Shown: positions 43,716-53,563 of the stretch, one piece after another
Layout: each line of letters starts with the position of its first letter
Numbering within the stretch: position 1 is the first letter of the stretch
Source of the DNA: JAPOKJ01 sp031421635
Lineage (GTDB): Bacteria; Pseudomonadota; Gammaproteobacteria; Burkholderiales; Burkholderiaceae_E
NCBI GenBank assembly: GCA_031421635.1
Contig: JANOPA010000072.1
Span: 80,174-144,173 of the forward strand
Length of the DNA stretch: 64,000 nt
Direction of reading: 5' to 3'
The notes under the pieces: model-generated
Database searches by the model: none
The model's input: the letters and a program-made list of their open reading frames with translations, nothing else
What the model was told of the DNA's origin: nothing
Position numbers and translations under genes: made by a program

Positions 43716-45785
43716 TTAAGCGAGTTTTCTGACCGAGGCCTCGCGGGTCCACTGTCTCGTCTTCGCCGCTTCAACAAATGCCACCCTGTCTGACGCCGCA
43801 ACCACCGCTTTGTCAGCAACCACGCCCGCTTTCTCAAAAAGCATTTGGCCGCCCTTGTCGATAGCAATCGCCTTTAAATGTCCAAAGGCATCGCGAATAA
43901 AGTCGATAGCCGATCCATCATTTAGCAGGTCCTGTGCACCGGGCTCTGAAAGTATTATTGCGATGGCGTCAAACGTGACCGAGGGTGAGCCCGCTAACTG
44001 CCCATCTGCTGCCAGCAGCGAACCATCGGACATTTTCACACCACCGATTTTTGGAGCGATGACCTTTACGGTGCCACCAGCTGTCGTTACGGCGGATTTC
44101 AACACGGTGTATGTTTTGACGTCCGAGCCCTCATTGATGAGTACGCCTACGCATCGACCGGTCAGCGTGGCCTTGGCTTTCCCAATCAAACCCAGCGCAG
44201 GAGATTCATCCATGTGAAGCACGGGTGCTGAAGTAGGCGGCGCAGCGGGCGTAGTGGCAAGCCCCAAACCTTTGGCAACTCGATCGGCCAAATTGGCATC
44301 AATGTGTATGAGGTGAGCCACCATCGCCTCGCGAATATGAAGCGTTGCAACCTTCGATAACTCGAACACCAGGGCGGAGGCAATATGGGCCTGTTCATAA
44401 CTAGTTTGACTTCGATAGAACAGAGCCGCCTGAGTGTAGTGATCCGCAAAACTTTCGGGACGAATTCGCCCGCGTTCACCATCTTCGGAACCTGCAAAGC
44501 TTCTAAAACCCTTAGGAGTTTCTCGCGCGGAATCTGCCGCCAGAGAACTGGGTTCGTAAGCTACGCGACCGCTAGGTTGTTGCATCGACATATGACCATC
44601 GCGCTGCTGATTCGAGAAAGGACACTTTGGCGCGTTTATGGGAAGCTGATGGAAATTTGGCGATCCTAGACGTGAGAGCTGAGTGTCGAGGTAGGAAAAT
44701 AATCGTCCCTGCAAGAGCGGATCATTTGAAAAATCAATGCCGGGTACAAGGTGCGAAGGGCAAAAGGCGACTTGCTCGGTCTCTGCGAAAAAATTGTTAG
44801 GCCAGCGATCAAGCACCATCCTGCCAATCACCTGCAAGGGAACAAGCTCTTCAGGAATTAGTTTAGTTGCATCGAGATGGTCGAACGGAAATGCTGCCGC
44901 ATCCTCTTCCGAAAAGAGCTGAACAGCAAACTCCCATTCTGGAAAGTTTCCCGCGGAGATAGATTCGAACATGTCGCGTCGCTGGAAATCGGGGTCGGCC
45001 CCAGCAAGTTTGACCGTTTCGTCCCATACGGTCGATTGTAAACCGAGCTTTGGACGCCAGTGAAACTTTACGAAGGTCGATTTTCCGGCGGCATTGATTA
45101 AGCGAAAGCTATGTACGCCGAAGCCTTCCATCATGCGCAGTGAGCGTGGCAAAGTTCGGTCGGACATGACCCACATCACCATGTGCATGGCTTCCGGTGT
45201 GAGGCTAATGTAGTCCCAAAAAGTATCGTGAGCTGATGCTGCTTGCGGAAAGCCACGGTCGGGCTCCATTTTCACCGCGTGAATAAGGTCCGGGAATTTC
45301 AGAGCGTCCTGAATAAAGAATACGGGAATGTTGTTGCCGACGATATCCCAGTTACCTTCTTTGGTATACATTTTTACGGCAAAGCCGCGCACATCGCGGG
45401 GCGTATCACTCGATCCGGCACCACCGGCGACAGTCGAAAAGCGCGCGAATACGGGGGTGCTCTCACCGGTCTCGGTGAGAATTTTGGCCGAGGTATATTT
45501 AGACAAAGATGAAGTGAGTTCAAAAAAACCATGTGCACCCGTACCGCGGGCATGAACGATCCGCTCAGGAATGCGCTCGTGATCGAAGTGGGTTATTTTT
45601 TCTCGAAGAATAAAGTCCTCCAGCAAAGTGGGCCCACGGGGGTGCGCTTTTAGAGAGTTCTGATTGTCTGAGATCGGAAGGCCTTGATTGGTGGTCAAGA
45701 CCTCATGCTTGTCACTGACGGACTGATGCAATTCGCCTCCGGCCGATGTTTGCGAATCAGAGGTTGTTTTTTTCTTTGTAGCCAT
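43716..45785 (-). CDS. katE: Catalase HPII (large-subunit, clade 2)
   Basis: A 689-residue monofunctional haem catalase. ATG 45785 gives the Lys/Ser-rich start (MATKKKTTSDSQ). The core carries HFDHERIPERIVHARGTGAHG (catalytic His), GNNIPVFFIQDALKFPDLIH (catalytic Asn), and RLFSYLDTQLSRLG (proximal Tyr). The C-terminal ~150 residues form the GATase1/DJ-1-like domain specific to large catalases (GRCVGVLINEGSDVKTYTVL). Degrades H2O2; in E. coli it is stationary-phase/RpoS controlled. Here the upstream region has the Crp/Fnr-like site. Confidence 0.95.
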   Translation of the reverse strand: MATKKKTTSDSQTSAGGELHQSVSDKHEVLTTNQGLPISDNQNSLKAHPRGPTLLEDFILREKITHFDHERIPERIVHARGTGAHGFFELTSSLSKYTSAKILTETGESTPVFARFSTVAGGAGSSDTPRDVRGFAVKMYTKEGNWDIVGNNIPVFFIQDALKFPDLIHAVKMEPDRGFPQAASAHDTFWDYISLTPEAMHMVMWVMSDRTLPRSLRMMEGFGVHSFRLINAAGKSTFVKFHWRPKLGLQSTVWDETVKLAGADPDFQRRDMFESISAGNFPEWEFAVQLFSEEDAAAFPFDHLDATKLIPEELVPLQVIGRMVLDRWPNNFFAETEQVAFCPSHLVPGIDFSNDPLLQGRLFSYLDTQLSRLGSPNFHQLPINAPKCPFSNQQRDGHMSMQQPSGRVAYEPSSLAADSARETPKGFRSFAGSEDGERGRIRPESFADHYTQAALFYRSQTSYEQAHIASALVFELSKVATLHIREAMVAHLIHIDANLADRVAKGLGLATTPAAPPTSAPVLHMDESPALGLIGKAKATLTGRCVGVLINEGSDVKTYTVLKSAVTTAGGTVKVIAPKIGGVKMSDGSLLAADGQLAGSPSVTFDAIAIILSEPGAQDLLNDGSAIDFIRDAFGHLKAIAIDKGGQMLFEKAGVVADKAVVAASDRVAFVEAAKTRQWTREASVRKLA

Positions 45786-45840
45786 AAAAACTCCGTTTGT
45801 AGTTAACGCCAAGAGCGTCACATTGGGTGATAAACCCGGT

Positions 45841-45883
45841 ACCTTGCACGCGACGCGCGCGAGCGTCTGTGCGCTATAGCGCC
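45841..45883 (-). promoter_or_regulatory. Crp/Fnr-like class II promoter site
   Basis: Gene sense GGCGCT-ATAG-CGCACA followed by GACG (45868-45883), 21 nt, CAAGGT (45841-45846). Upstream of katE; the divergent RHH gene starts 53 nt away on the other side. Confidence 0.55.
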
Positions 45884-45936
45884 TTGGTTTTAAAAAAATC
45901 CAAGAACCATCCAAGTGGATGGTGTATATTGTTCGT

Positions 45937-46359
45937 ATGCCTGCCCGTCCAAAAAAACCTCTAACGTCTAATTTGATCTCCGAGCAAAAGATCACCATCA
46001 ACCTTGGTTGCATCGACCTGGGACAGATTGATCTCCTGGTCAGCGAAGGCTTTTACTCAAATCGCTCTGAATTTATTCGTGCCGCCATTCGAGAAAAGTT
46101 GCGTGACCATGCTGATGCTGTAAAAGCCGTGACGATGCGCAAGTCCTTAGTGCTCGGAATACACCATTTTTCTGCACAACAACTGTTGGCCGTGCGGGCC
46201 AGGCATGAGAAGTTGCAAATCCGTATTCTTGGTTTGGCATCATTCGCGTCCGACGTGACTCCAAAATTGGCGACGGACACCATCGAATCCATCATGGTGC
46301 TTGGCGTGTTACAGGCTAGTGCCGAAGTGCGTACCGCACTGGCGTCGCGCATCGTTTAA
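45937..46359 (+). CDS. Ribbon-helix-helix (CopG-family) regulator
   Basis: A 140-residue protein starting at ATG 45937 (an in-frame start at 45919 is also possible). Residues ~15-60 form an RHH domain: KITINLGCIDLGQIDLL, SEGFYSNRSEFIRAAIREKL, resembling CopG/ParD/NikR DNA-binding parts. The C-terminal half (~70-140) has no recognised motif and could be an oligomerisation or ligand domain. It directly precedes a PHB-depolymerase-like esterase gene (18-nt gap), which it may regulate. Divergent from katE. Confidence 0.8.
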   Translation: MPARPKKPLTSNLISEQKITINLGCIDLGQIDLLVSEGFYSNRSEFIRAAIREKLRDHADAVKAVTMRKSLVLGIHHFSAQQLLAVRARHEKLQIRILGLASFASDVTPKLATDTIESIMVLGVLQASAEVRTALASRIV

Positions 46360-46377
46360 AAAGTAAGGAAAGTTCTC

Positions 46378-47568
46378 TTGAAGGCTATTGATTTATCGGC
46401 GATGAAGAAGGCTCTAGAACTTGTACGCGCCGGACGCCTACAAGAGGCCACAAGCTGTATTCAAGAGACTCTGGCCGATGGCCGGAGTGACCCCTATGCG
46501 GGTCATGTTGACCGCAAAGCGACTGTGCAAGACGACGGCCCTTTATTACGCGAAGCCACCGCGAGTGCCTTGACTCGCAACGCAGAGGACCTTGAATTCA
46601 AGCCTATGTCTTCAAATGTTTCCCGAGCTGCTTCCACTGACTTGCCTGACCCACCTGAGTCAAGTGAGTCAAGTGAGTCAAGTGAGGTAAATTCGCCAAG
46701 CGCTTATTCGTCGCCCATGAACGAACCCAGCAGGGTGATTGAATCTGAGTGGCTCACGAAAATGGGACCCTTAGCATACAGACTCTTTATTCCGGAACGC
46801 AATGCCAATGTGGGCTTAGCTCCGTTAGTTGTGATGTTGCACGGATGTCAGCAAAATGCGCGCGATTTCTCGGCCGGTACGCAAATGGATAACGTCGCAG
46901 GAAAAGAGGGTTGTTTTGTGGTCTATCCGCAGCAGTCCAATCGCGCCAATCCGGCCGCCTGTTGGAACTGGTTCAAGCATAATCATCAAGTCCGCGACAA
47001 GGGAGAGCCGCAGGCCATTGTTGATTTAGTTTCACATTTAGTAGCGACCTATGCCATTGACGCTTCGCGGATATTCATCGCAGGCCTATCGGCAGGCGCA
47101 GCGATGGCCGCGATTTTAGGCGAACAATATCCCGAAGTGTTTGCCGCGGTGGGTGTGCATTCTGGATTGCCTTCGGGGATGGCCAGCAACTTGCCTGATG
47201 CACTCCAGGCGATGCAAGGTCGCGGCCGCCCAGCGTTGAAGAAGAATCTGAGTCTGCCGACGATCATCTTTCATGGTGATAAGGATGCTACGGTAGCGCC
47301 CGTTAATGGTGTTCATTTTGCAGAGGCGCTAGAGCATGATGCTGACCAACCTGTACTGAAGCTCGACGGGATCATGGGGCGACCGTTCACCCGAAAAATA
47401 TACCGCAGTAGCGAGGGGTTGGTTACTGGAGAATATTGGGTCATCCAAGGCGCAAGTCACGCTTGGTCAGGCGGTAACACCAGTGGCTCTTATACGGACC
47501 CACTCGGACCGAACGCCTCGCTAGAAATGATACGATTTTTTCTGGAAAGCACAGATTCCCGGGGATGA
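46378..47568 (+). CDS. PHB-depolymerase-family esterase (LpqC-like)
   Basis: A 396-residue alpha/beta hydrolase started by TTG 46378 behind AAGGAAAG. The N-terminal ~120 residues include a short helical motif (MKKALELVRAGRLQEATSCI) also seen in PhaZ/LpqC-type intracellular esterases, and a Ser/Glu repeat. The catalytic part has PLVVMLHGCQQNARDF (oxyanion), FIAGLSAGAAMAAILGEQYP (nucleophile Ser), HGDKDATVAPVNG (Asp) and GASHAWSGG (His). It is expected to hydrolyse polyhydroxyalkanoate or similar esters. No export signal seen. Confidence 0.88.
   Translation: MKAIDLSAMKKALELVRAGRLQEATSCIQETLADGRSDPYAGHVDRKATVQDDGPLLREATASALTRNAEDLEFKPMSSNVSRAASTDLPDPPESSESSESSEVNSPSAYSSPMNEPSRVIESEWLTKMGPLAYRLFIPERNANVGLAPLVVMLHGCQQNARDFSAGTQMDNVAGKEGCFVVYPQQSNRANPAACWNWFKHNHQVRDKGEPQAIVDLVSHLVATYAIDASRIFIAGLSAGAAMAAILGEQYPEVFAAVGVHSGLPSGMASNLPDALQAMQGRGRPALKKNLSLPTIIFHGDKDATVAPVNGVHFAEALEHDADQPVLKLDGIMGRPFTRKIYRSSEGLVTGEYWVIQGASHAWSGGNTSGSYTDPLGPNASLEMIRFFLESTDSRG
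46657..46683 (+). repeat. 9-bp coding tandem repeat
   Basis: Three perfect copies of GAGTCAAGT in the esterase gene, encoding repeated Glu-Ser-Ser in the linker before the hydrolase domain. Copy number could vary without a frame change. Confidence 0.85.
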
Positions 47569-47607
47569 CGATCCGTGCCCCATTTTATGTAGAAATTACA
47601 AAATCCA

Positions 47608-48351
47608 CTAGGCCTTGTTCGGTTTGCGACGCGCCAAGGCAAGTAGGCCAAGTCCTAGAAGAGCTGCAGTGGCTGGAGTTGGCACATTCACAGGAGGTTG
47701 CGCCGTCGTGTTATAAATCAGAAACGATTCTGGACCCCCAGCGACATCGGCCACCGTCGCCTCTAGGGCAAAAATAGTCCCTGCGCCACCTGCCGTCAAC
47801 CAAGTATTCACTTGAGCTTGCTGGGCTGCATCGACTACGAAAGTAAAGCCGGCGACTCCATTACCAGGGTTAGATGACAGGAAGTTAAACCCGCCATCAA
47901 TCGCACCCAAGAGAACGCCCGCGCCGGTATAAAGCTTCAGGGTAACGTCGGTAACGTTGACACTATTGCCAGCGGGCTCGGTCGCATTGAAAAGTATGGC
48001 AATTTGATTCGCGGACGTAATACCCAGTGACCCAGCCGTCGGAATTCCATATTTCTGATTGTCACTTAAGGGATTCACCAAATCACCAGTGCCTGATTGG
48101 TTTGATATTCCATTCCCCTGAAAAACGCCAGCATCTCCAATCGTGGAACCGACGACAATTCCTCCACCAGGTGCTACGCCGACGCCACCGGATTCAGTGG
48201 TACCGCTACCCTGCAAAGTCAGTACACGGGGCGCCGTACCAAATCCTTGAGCAGGGGCCAGAATCGCAGCATCATAAACGAGGCCGGCAGATGCTGTCGA
48301 AGCGGCGATCAACAAGCCGCCCAGAATAGATATTTTGATGGGTATTTGCAT
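47608..48351 (-). CDS. PEP-CTERM sorting-signal protein
   Basis: A 247-residue exported protein starting at ATG 48351 (MQIPIKISILGGLLIAASTAS). The C-terminal signal is VPTPATAALLGLGLLALARRKP: a VP-x-P variant, a hydrophobic stretch and an Arg-rich tail, the arrangement recognised by exosortase/archaeosortase systems. The body is Gly/Asn/Thr-rich with no known domain. No exosortase gene is visible in this window. The upstream region has a Crp/Fnr-like site. Confidence 0.83.
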   Translation of the reverse strand: MQIPIKISILGGLLIAASTASAGLVYDAAILAPAQGFGTAPRVLTLQGSGTTESGGVGVAPGGGIVVGSTIGDAGVFQGNGISNQSGTGDLVNPLSDNQKYGIPTAGSLGITSANQIAILFNATEPAGNSVNVTDVTLKLYTGAGVLLGAIDGGFNFLSSNPGNGVAGFTFVVDAAQQAQVNTWLTAGGAGTIFALEATVADVAGGPESFLIYNTTAQPPVNVPTPATAALLGLGLLALARRKPNKA

Positions 48352-48422
48352 GAGACACTCCAAAATTAAAATTAAATAAAGGTTCAGAAACCTTGGGTCG
48401 TGACCACCACATCCCAACGTGG

Positions 48423-48465
48423 AGTGTTGAAATTTCTTAGTTAATTGTCAGTTCGACCGTGCACA
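48423..48465 (-). promoter_or_regulatory. Crp/Fnr-like class II promoter site
   Basis: Gene sense TGTGCA-CGGT-CGAACT followed by GAC (48450-48465), 21 nt, AACACT (48423-48428). 99 nt upstream of the PEP-CTERM gene start. Confidence 0.5.
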
Positions 48466-48522
48466 CAACAGGCGTGGTCAGCGCTGCCCTGACCCCGAGA
48501 GCGATGCCATGCTTAGTGAGGA

Positions 48523-51500
48523 TTATCGTCCGCGCGAAGAAACTAAAGCAGAATTCAGCGTTTCCATAAGCTCAATAATATTGATCGGCTTGGCGAGATA
48601 GCGAAAAAAGCCTGCCGCCAAATACAGTTCAACATCGCGGGGCATAGCATTCGCACTTAAAGCAATGACGGGAATATGTTTAGTGGCAGGGTATTGCGAC
48701 AACATGCGCATAGCTTCTAGCCCATTAATACCGGGTAAATTAATATCCATCAGGATGACATCGGGTTTTGAATTCAGGGCGACCCTTACACCGGTTGGGC
48801 CGTCCGGTGCACTCATCAGGTGAATATCGTGTCGACGCTCGATGCAATCAGCGACCAACATCAGATTGGCAGCGTTGTCTTCGACATAGAGGACGGTACG
48901 CATCGGGCCAGCGACGAGAATCGACGCTTGCACGACCGCGGAGGATTCGATCATGGCGGGTGCACTAGAGGGCGCTTCGGCTAAGGGAAGTTCAACCCAA
49001 AATACGCTGCCTTCGCCTTTGGCGCTCTCTACACCGATGTCGCCCTTCATAAGCTCGATGAGCTTCTTGCTCATGACGAGACCGATACCGGTGCCTTCCT
49101 CGTCTCCAGTTTCCCTGCCGAGACGATTAAACCGCTCAAAAAGCTGAGTGACTTCTTCTGGTTTTAGTCCGTCCCCACTGTCTTTCACAGACACGCGAAC
49201 GCGTCCCTGCGTGCTAGGTTGACAATCGATTACTATAGTCCCACCCAGCTTGTTATATTTGATGGCGTTGGTCAGCAGATTAATGAGAACCTGTGTCAAG
49301 CGCGTGCGATCTGCGTAAACATAAGTTGGCAGGTTGGGGCGTTTGAAGGTCATGCGGATGTCTCGACTCTGCGCTTGCGCCTCCACCATGTCCTTGCACT
49401 CGTTGATGATGTCGCCGACGGAAACTGCCTCCATCCTAACGGGGAGCTTTCCGGCCTCAATTTGAGCTAAATCGAGGATCTCGTTGATCATTTTCAGCAG
49501 GAACCATCCGGCCTTGAGGATTTGCTCGACAGCACGCTTTTGCGAATTTGTGGGGGGAGGCGAACTGGTGTCGATCAGTTGGGCGAACCCGAGAATGGCG
49601 TTAAGTGGTGAGCGCAATTCGTGACTCATGTTTGACAGGAAATCTGACTTTGCGAGATTCGCCGTTTCAGCCTCCGTTTTGGCAATTTGCAATTCAAGTT
49701 CGAATTTTTTACGGTCAGAAATGTCCATGATGACCGCGATTAGGCCAAGAAACTCGCCTTGCGGGGAGCGCATCGCCGTCACGTTACTTTGCGCAGTGAG
49801 TATTGAACCGTCCTTGCGCAAAAAAAGCTTTTCGAGCTGGGCACTTTCAGCGCCCTCTCTAAGAGCGCGAACGGTTTCAAGCGTTGCATCCCGACTTGAG
49901 CTATGAGTGACCTCAACGGTACTCCTGCCCAGCAGTTCGTCCTCGGCATATCCCAACATCTCGCACCAGCGGCGATTAACCAAAGTCATGCGTCCAGCCG
50001 CGTCGGCCTGGATAATGCCAGCCGGCGATTGTCGCAAAATGCCGGCCAGGCGCCACTCGCTTTGGCGCAGGGCGTCTTCGGCGAGCTTTCGGTCGGTGAT
50101 GTCACGCAGGACTTTCGACGCACCCACAACCTTGCCCGCCCTGTCCTTGAGCGGAGAAATGGTGATCGAGGCTGGAAACTGCCTCCCATTTTTAGCCCGA
50201 CGGACGGCCTCAAAATTTCCCACTTGTTCACCCGCCACGATTTTGCGTTGAATCTCGCGCTCGAAGCTCTGCGCCGACGTGGGAACCAGGCGCATAATTG
50301 AAGATCCGATCACTTCGTCGGCGCGATAGCCAAATATTTTTTCCGCGCCCCGATTCCAACTGGTAATGAGCCCTTTCGCGTCCTGTCCGAACAGGCCGTC
50401 ATCGGTCGACTCCACCAAGCTTGCCAACAACGCGCGCTCTTTCGCAGCAAGCTTCTCATCGTGAATGTCCGTATTAGCGCCCACCCACTCTCGGACACTA
50501 CCGTCGATTTTCAGAATGGGTACCCCGCGCACGGCAAACCACCGATAGTCGCCTGTGCGGGTGCGCACTCGAAACTCATTTTCGTGAAGCGTTCGTGTTG
50601 CTAGAGAATGACGCCAGAGTTCCGTGGTTGGCGCGCGGTCATCGGGGTGGATGGCGTCGAGCCAGCCCCAACCTTGTTTTTCTTCGTCGCTCTGACCCGT
50701 GATTGCCGCCCAACGGTCACCGGCGAAAACGAGTGCTCCATCGGGTGTGGTCTGCCAAACCACGGTGGAGGAAGCCTCAACGAGCGCGCGGTAACGTTCC
50801 TCTTTGTCGCGCAAGATATTGTCTGATGTTATTTTGTCCTGAATGTCCCTGATGAGGACTACCGAATACTGCGCTCGTCCATCCTTGTCGGAAATCATTC
50901 GGGCAGTTACCGCAACCCAGCGCATGCTGCCATCTTTGCACAAATAGCGTGTCTCGGTTTCGAAGGTGTCCTCTCCGCCGTGCAAAAATCGATTGAGAAG
51001 TTCTGAGTCGCGGGCCAAGTCGTCGGGATGGCTGATATCAGAGACCGTCATCCCTAAAAGTTCCTCTGTGTCGTAGCCGGTAATTTCGCAAAGGCGGTGA
51101 TTGACTTTATTAAAACGTCCATCCAGGCCCAGATAGACCATTCCCATCGGAGATTGGTCAAATGCGATACGATGTAGCTGCTCGCTGTACAGCAGATGAT
51201 CTTGCAATGCCTTACGATCGCTGATGTCGTGCATGACCTTCGAGGCCCCGACGATTCGTCCCTTCGAATCCCGGATAGGTGAGAGCGTCACCGAGGTCTC
51301 CACGGTGCTTCCATCCTTGCGAAGCAGTCCAATCTCAAAATTTTGGACACTTTCGCCGCGACCGATTTGAGCGAGGAGCAGGGCCGCCGCTGAGCGCCCC
51401 ACCTCAGGAACGAGGATCGATACTGGGTTGCCAACGATCTCGCTCGCGTGATATCCGAAGGTTTGTTCGGCACCGAAATTCCAACTGGTAATCATGCCTT

Positions 51501-52470
51501 GTAAATCCTCCGCGATGATCGCGTCGGCCGAAGAATTTACGATGGCCGCCAAGCTCGCAGCCTTCGCTTCGGCTCGTCTGCGATAAATGTCACTTTTGTC
51601 TAAGGCGAGGCCATTCCACCAAACGCTTCCCGTGATCACCAAAATCACCGACGCGCAAAATGCAGAGACCGCCTGTGCAGTGGTTAATAATTCGGCGTCC
51701 TTGGCCCACAATACTATCCAGCCCAGTGTAAAGGGCACGAAGATTGCGAATGGGAGTAAACGGCGGGCTGCATCGGCGCCCGGACCGGAATTAGCGAAAA
51801 CACCGGCAAGACCATCTGAACGCGTACAAAGAATACCGAGTGCGAGCAATGCGAAGGCTATTGCCGAGTGCAATGCCATGCTTCCAAAGCCGGAGAGGCT
51901 GTAAAACTCCTCCGTACCGTACGAGTATCCGATCAATGCTAAAAGAGCAATAGCCCCTATAAAAATCGCAATTGTTTCATTCACTCTGCGAAGAGTCGCA
52001 CGGGAAGTGTTGAATCCCAGAAGGGCTCCTCCTAGCAACATAAAGGCGGCGGCACTGCTCAGGGCCATATGCCCGGGCTTCTGCAGGGTTGTCATTGTCG
52101 ATTGCGGGACAAAAAGGTAATCGATGCCGAAGTCAACGTCGGTGATTCTTTGGGCCAGAGCCAACGCGCCCAGCAAAATGACCGTCAGCGCACACCCCAC
52201 CCTTAACAACCGGTGGCTGCGAAATAGGATGGCCGCACCCGCGAGCATGAAAGTGAACGCAGTGGTTGGCGCGATTGGCGCGCGTCCTCTCAATACAGTC
52301 GTAAGGAACTCTACCCCTACCAACCAGCCAAAGAGTCCAGCTAGACCGAGCAATACGACCGATATTCCGCAGATTTGCACTATCGCTTCAATCGCGGAGG
52401 ATTGCGGAGTAAAAGCTACGGCCTCGTGCGAATCAGTGATATCGAACGCCGCCCCGCCATTCCCACGCAA
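48523..52470 (-). CDS. Multi-PAS hybrid sensor histidine kinase with receiver
   Basis: A 1315-residue protein. The best start is TTG 52470 because AAGGAG precedes it; the frame continues upstream to 52497. An N-terminal membrane domain has several helices (~30-290), followed by about five PAS domains (~300-930; repeated SWNFGAEQTFGY / SWNRGAEKIFGY-type cores with ASKVMHDISDRK links). Then HisKA (SNMSHELRSPLNAILGFAQL), HATPase (TRLTQVLINLLTNAIKYN, GTGIGLVMSKKL) and a C-terminal receiver (VLYVEDNAANLMLV, Asp in PDVILMDINLPGING, K in YLAKPIN). Its HisKA closely resembles those of the kinase at 20571 and the degenerate kinase at 24447. Confidence 0.93.
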   Translation of the reverse strand: MRGNGGAAFDITDSHEAVAFTPQSSAIEAIVQICGISVVLLGLAGLFGWLVGVEFLTTVLRGRAPIAPTTAFTFMLAGAAILFRSHRLLRVGCALTVILLGALALAQRITDVDFGIDYLFVPQSTMTTLQKPGHMALSSAAAFMLLGGALLGFNTSRATLRRVNETIAIFIGAIALLALIGYSYGTEEFYSLSGFGSMALHSAIAFALLALGILCTRSDGLAGVFANSGPGADAARRLLPFAIFVPFTLGWIVLWAKDAELLTTAQAVSAFCASVILVITGSVWWNGLALDKSDIYRRRAEAKAASLAAIVNSSADAIIAEDLQGMITSWNFGAEQTFGYHASEIVGNPVSILVPEVGRSAAALLLAQIGRGESVQNFEIGLLRKDGSTVETSVTLSPIRDSKGRIVGASKVMHDISDRKALQDHLLYSEQLHRIAFDQSPMGMVYLGLDGRFNKVNHRLCEITGYDTEELLGMTVSDISHPDDLARDSELLNRFLHGGEDTFETETRYLCKDGSMRWVAVTARMISDKDGRAQYSVVLIRDIQDKITSDNILRDKEERYRALVEASSTVVWQTTPDGALVFAGDRWAAITGQSDEEKQGWGWLDAIHPDDRAPTTELWRHSLATRTLHENEFRVRTRTGDYRWFAVRGVPILKIDGSVREWVGANTDIHDEKLAAKERALLASLVESTDDGLFGQDAKGLITSWNRGAEKIFGYRADEVIGSSIMRLVPTSAQSFEREIQRKIVAGEQVGNFEAVRRAKNGRQFPASITISPLKDRAGKVVGASKVLRDITDRKLAEDALRQSEWRLAGILRQSPAGIIQADAAGRMTLVNRRWCEMLGYAEDELLGRSTVEVTHSSSRDATLETVRALREGAESAQLEKLFLRKDGSILTAQSNVTAMRSPQGEFLGLIAVIMDISDRKKFELELQIAKTEAETANLAKSDFLSNMSHELRSPLNAILGFAQLIDTSSPPPTNSQKRAVEQILKAGWFLLKMINEILDLAQIEAGKLPVRMEAVSVGDIINECKDMVEAQAQSRDIRMTFKRPNLPTYVYADRTRLTQVLINLLTNAIKYNKLGGTIVIDCQPSTQGRVRVSVKDSGDGLKPEEVTQLFERFNRLGRETGDEEGTGIGLVMSKKLIELMKGDIGVESAKGEGSVFWVELPLAEAPSSAPAMIESSAVVQASILVAGPMRTVLYVEDNAANLMLVADCIERRHDIHLMSAPDGPTGVRVALNSKPDVILMDINLPGINGLEAMRMLSQYPATKHIPVIALSANAMPRDVELYLAAGFFRYLAKPINIIELMETLNSALVSSRGR

Positions 52471-52661
52471 TTGTGTCTCCTTTGCAAAACCAACCAAAAG
52501 CTTGACGAATGAGTCGGTGCTGGATTGGTTCTAATGTCGATAGGCAAGGTATCACAACTTTGTTTAATTTTTGCAAAACACTATGCTTTTAGTCGTATTA
52601 AGAATGAGACAGCCCCCTATTGTGAACCTCCTTTAAAGCCACCGGGGCACAAACAGTTGCT

Positions 52662-53501
52662 TCACTTAACTTTCGAAATTTTTCGCGTGCCAACCCCTGA
52701 AGGCTTGCGCTTTTGTAAACTTCTAGTAAGCAACTCGGTCAAATCGATGACATTGCCTTCCTTTGTGCTCGAGGTCGTGTCTTCCAATGCAACGACCGTC
52801 TCAGTTTGCCCAGCAGCAACCTTTTTCCTGACTAATGCGTGGACCGAGTCGCTGAATTTGTCGCTGTAATCACTGGAGTTCCAAGGGCTGGTCATGTCAC
52901 TGATGAGCTGAGCGGCCATTTTCAGCTCGTTCGCCTTCAAGCCGGCCGCGGTCTTGCCCGCGGCGGGGAGTTTTAGTTCGTCCAGCGGGCGAATCTCACT
53001 CGCCCAGCGGATGGTATTCAGCACGAGCACCGCGCCGGACGGAATGAGCGCCGCGAGATGCTCCTTGGTGTGCATTACAACCCGAGAGATGCCGATGACG
53101 CCAGCCTCGAGCATTGACTCACGCAAAAGCGCGTACACCTTTTCACCCTTGCCGATCGGCTCCAAGTAATAAGGGGTCTCCAACAAAGTGAATGCAATTT
53201 CGCTCGCCTTGACGAAGCATTCGATCTCAATCGTCTGCGTAGATTTCGGGTAGGCGGCCTTAATCTGATCCTCACTCAGAATCACATAGTCGCCATCCTC
53301 TTGCTTGATGCCTTTCACTATGTTTTCGTTTTCAATGTCCTTGCCGGTGCGTTTGTTGACGCGCTTGTATCCCACCGGGTCCATCGACCGTTTATCTAGC
53401 CAGTCGAAGTCGATACCTCGCTCTTGTGAAGCCGGATAAACTGCCACAGGCACGTGCACCAGACCAAAAGTGATGGCGCCTTTCCAAGTAACGCGAGGCA
53501 T
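52662..53501 (-). CDS. ku: Ku protein (bacterial NHEJ)
   Basis: A 279-residue Ku homodimer subunit that binds double-strand DNA ends and recruits LigD. The Ku core is visible: MPRVTWKGAITFGLVHVPVA at the N-terminus, GYKRVNKRTGKDIENENIVKG, YYLEPIGKGEKVYALLRES, and the C-terminal Lys-rich tail (SLQKRKPSGVGTRKISKVK). It follows ligD on the same strand with a 62-nt gap. Confidence 0.95.
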   Translation of the reverse strand: MPRVTWKGAITFGLVHVPVAVYPASQERGIDFDWLDKRSMDPVGYKRVNKRTGKDIENENIVKGIKQEDGDYVILSEDQIKAAYPKSTQTIEIECFVKASEIAFTLLETPYYLEPIGKGEKVYALLRESMLEAGVIGISRVVMHTKEHLAALIPSGAVLVLNTIRWASEIRPLDELKLPAAGKTAAGLKANELKMAAQLISDMTSPWNSSDYSDKFSDSVHALVRKKVAAGQTETVVALEDTTSSTKEGNVIDLTELLTRSLQKRKPSGVGTRKISKVK

Positions 53502-53563
53502 GGAAATTCCTTATTCGGTAGGTCACCGAAGGTTAATAGGTGGTGGTGGGCAAGTTAAAGAAT

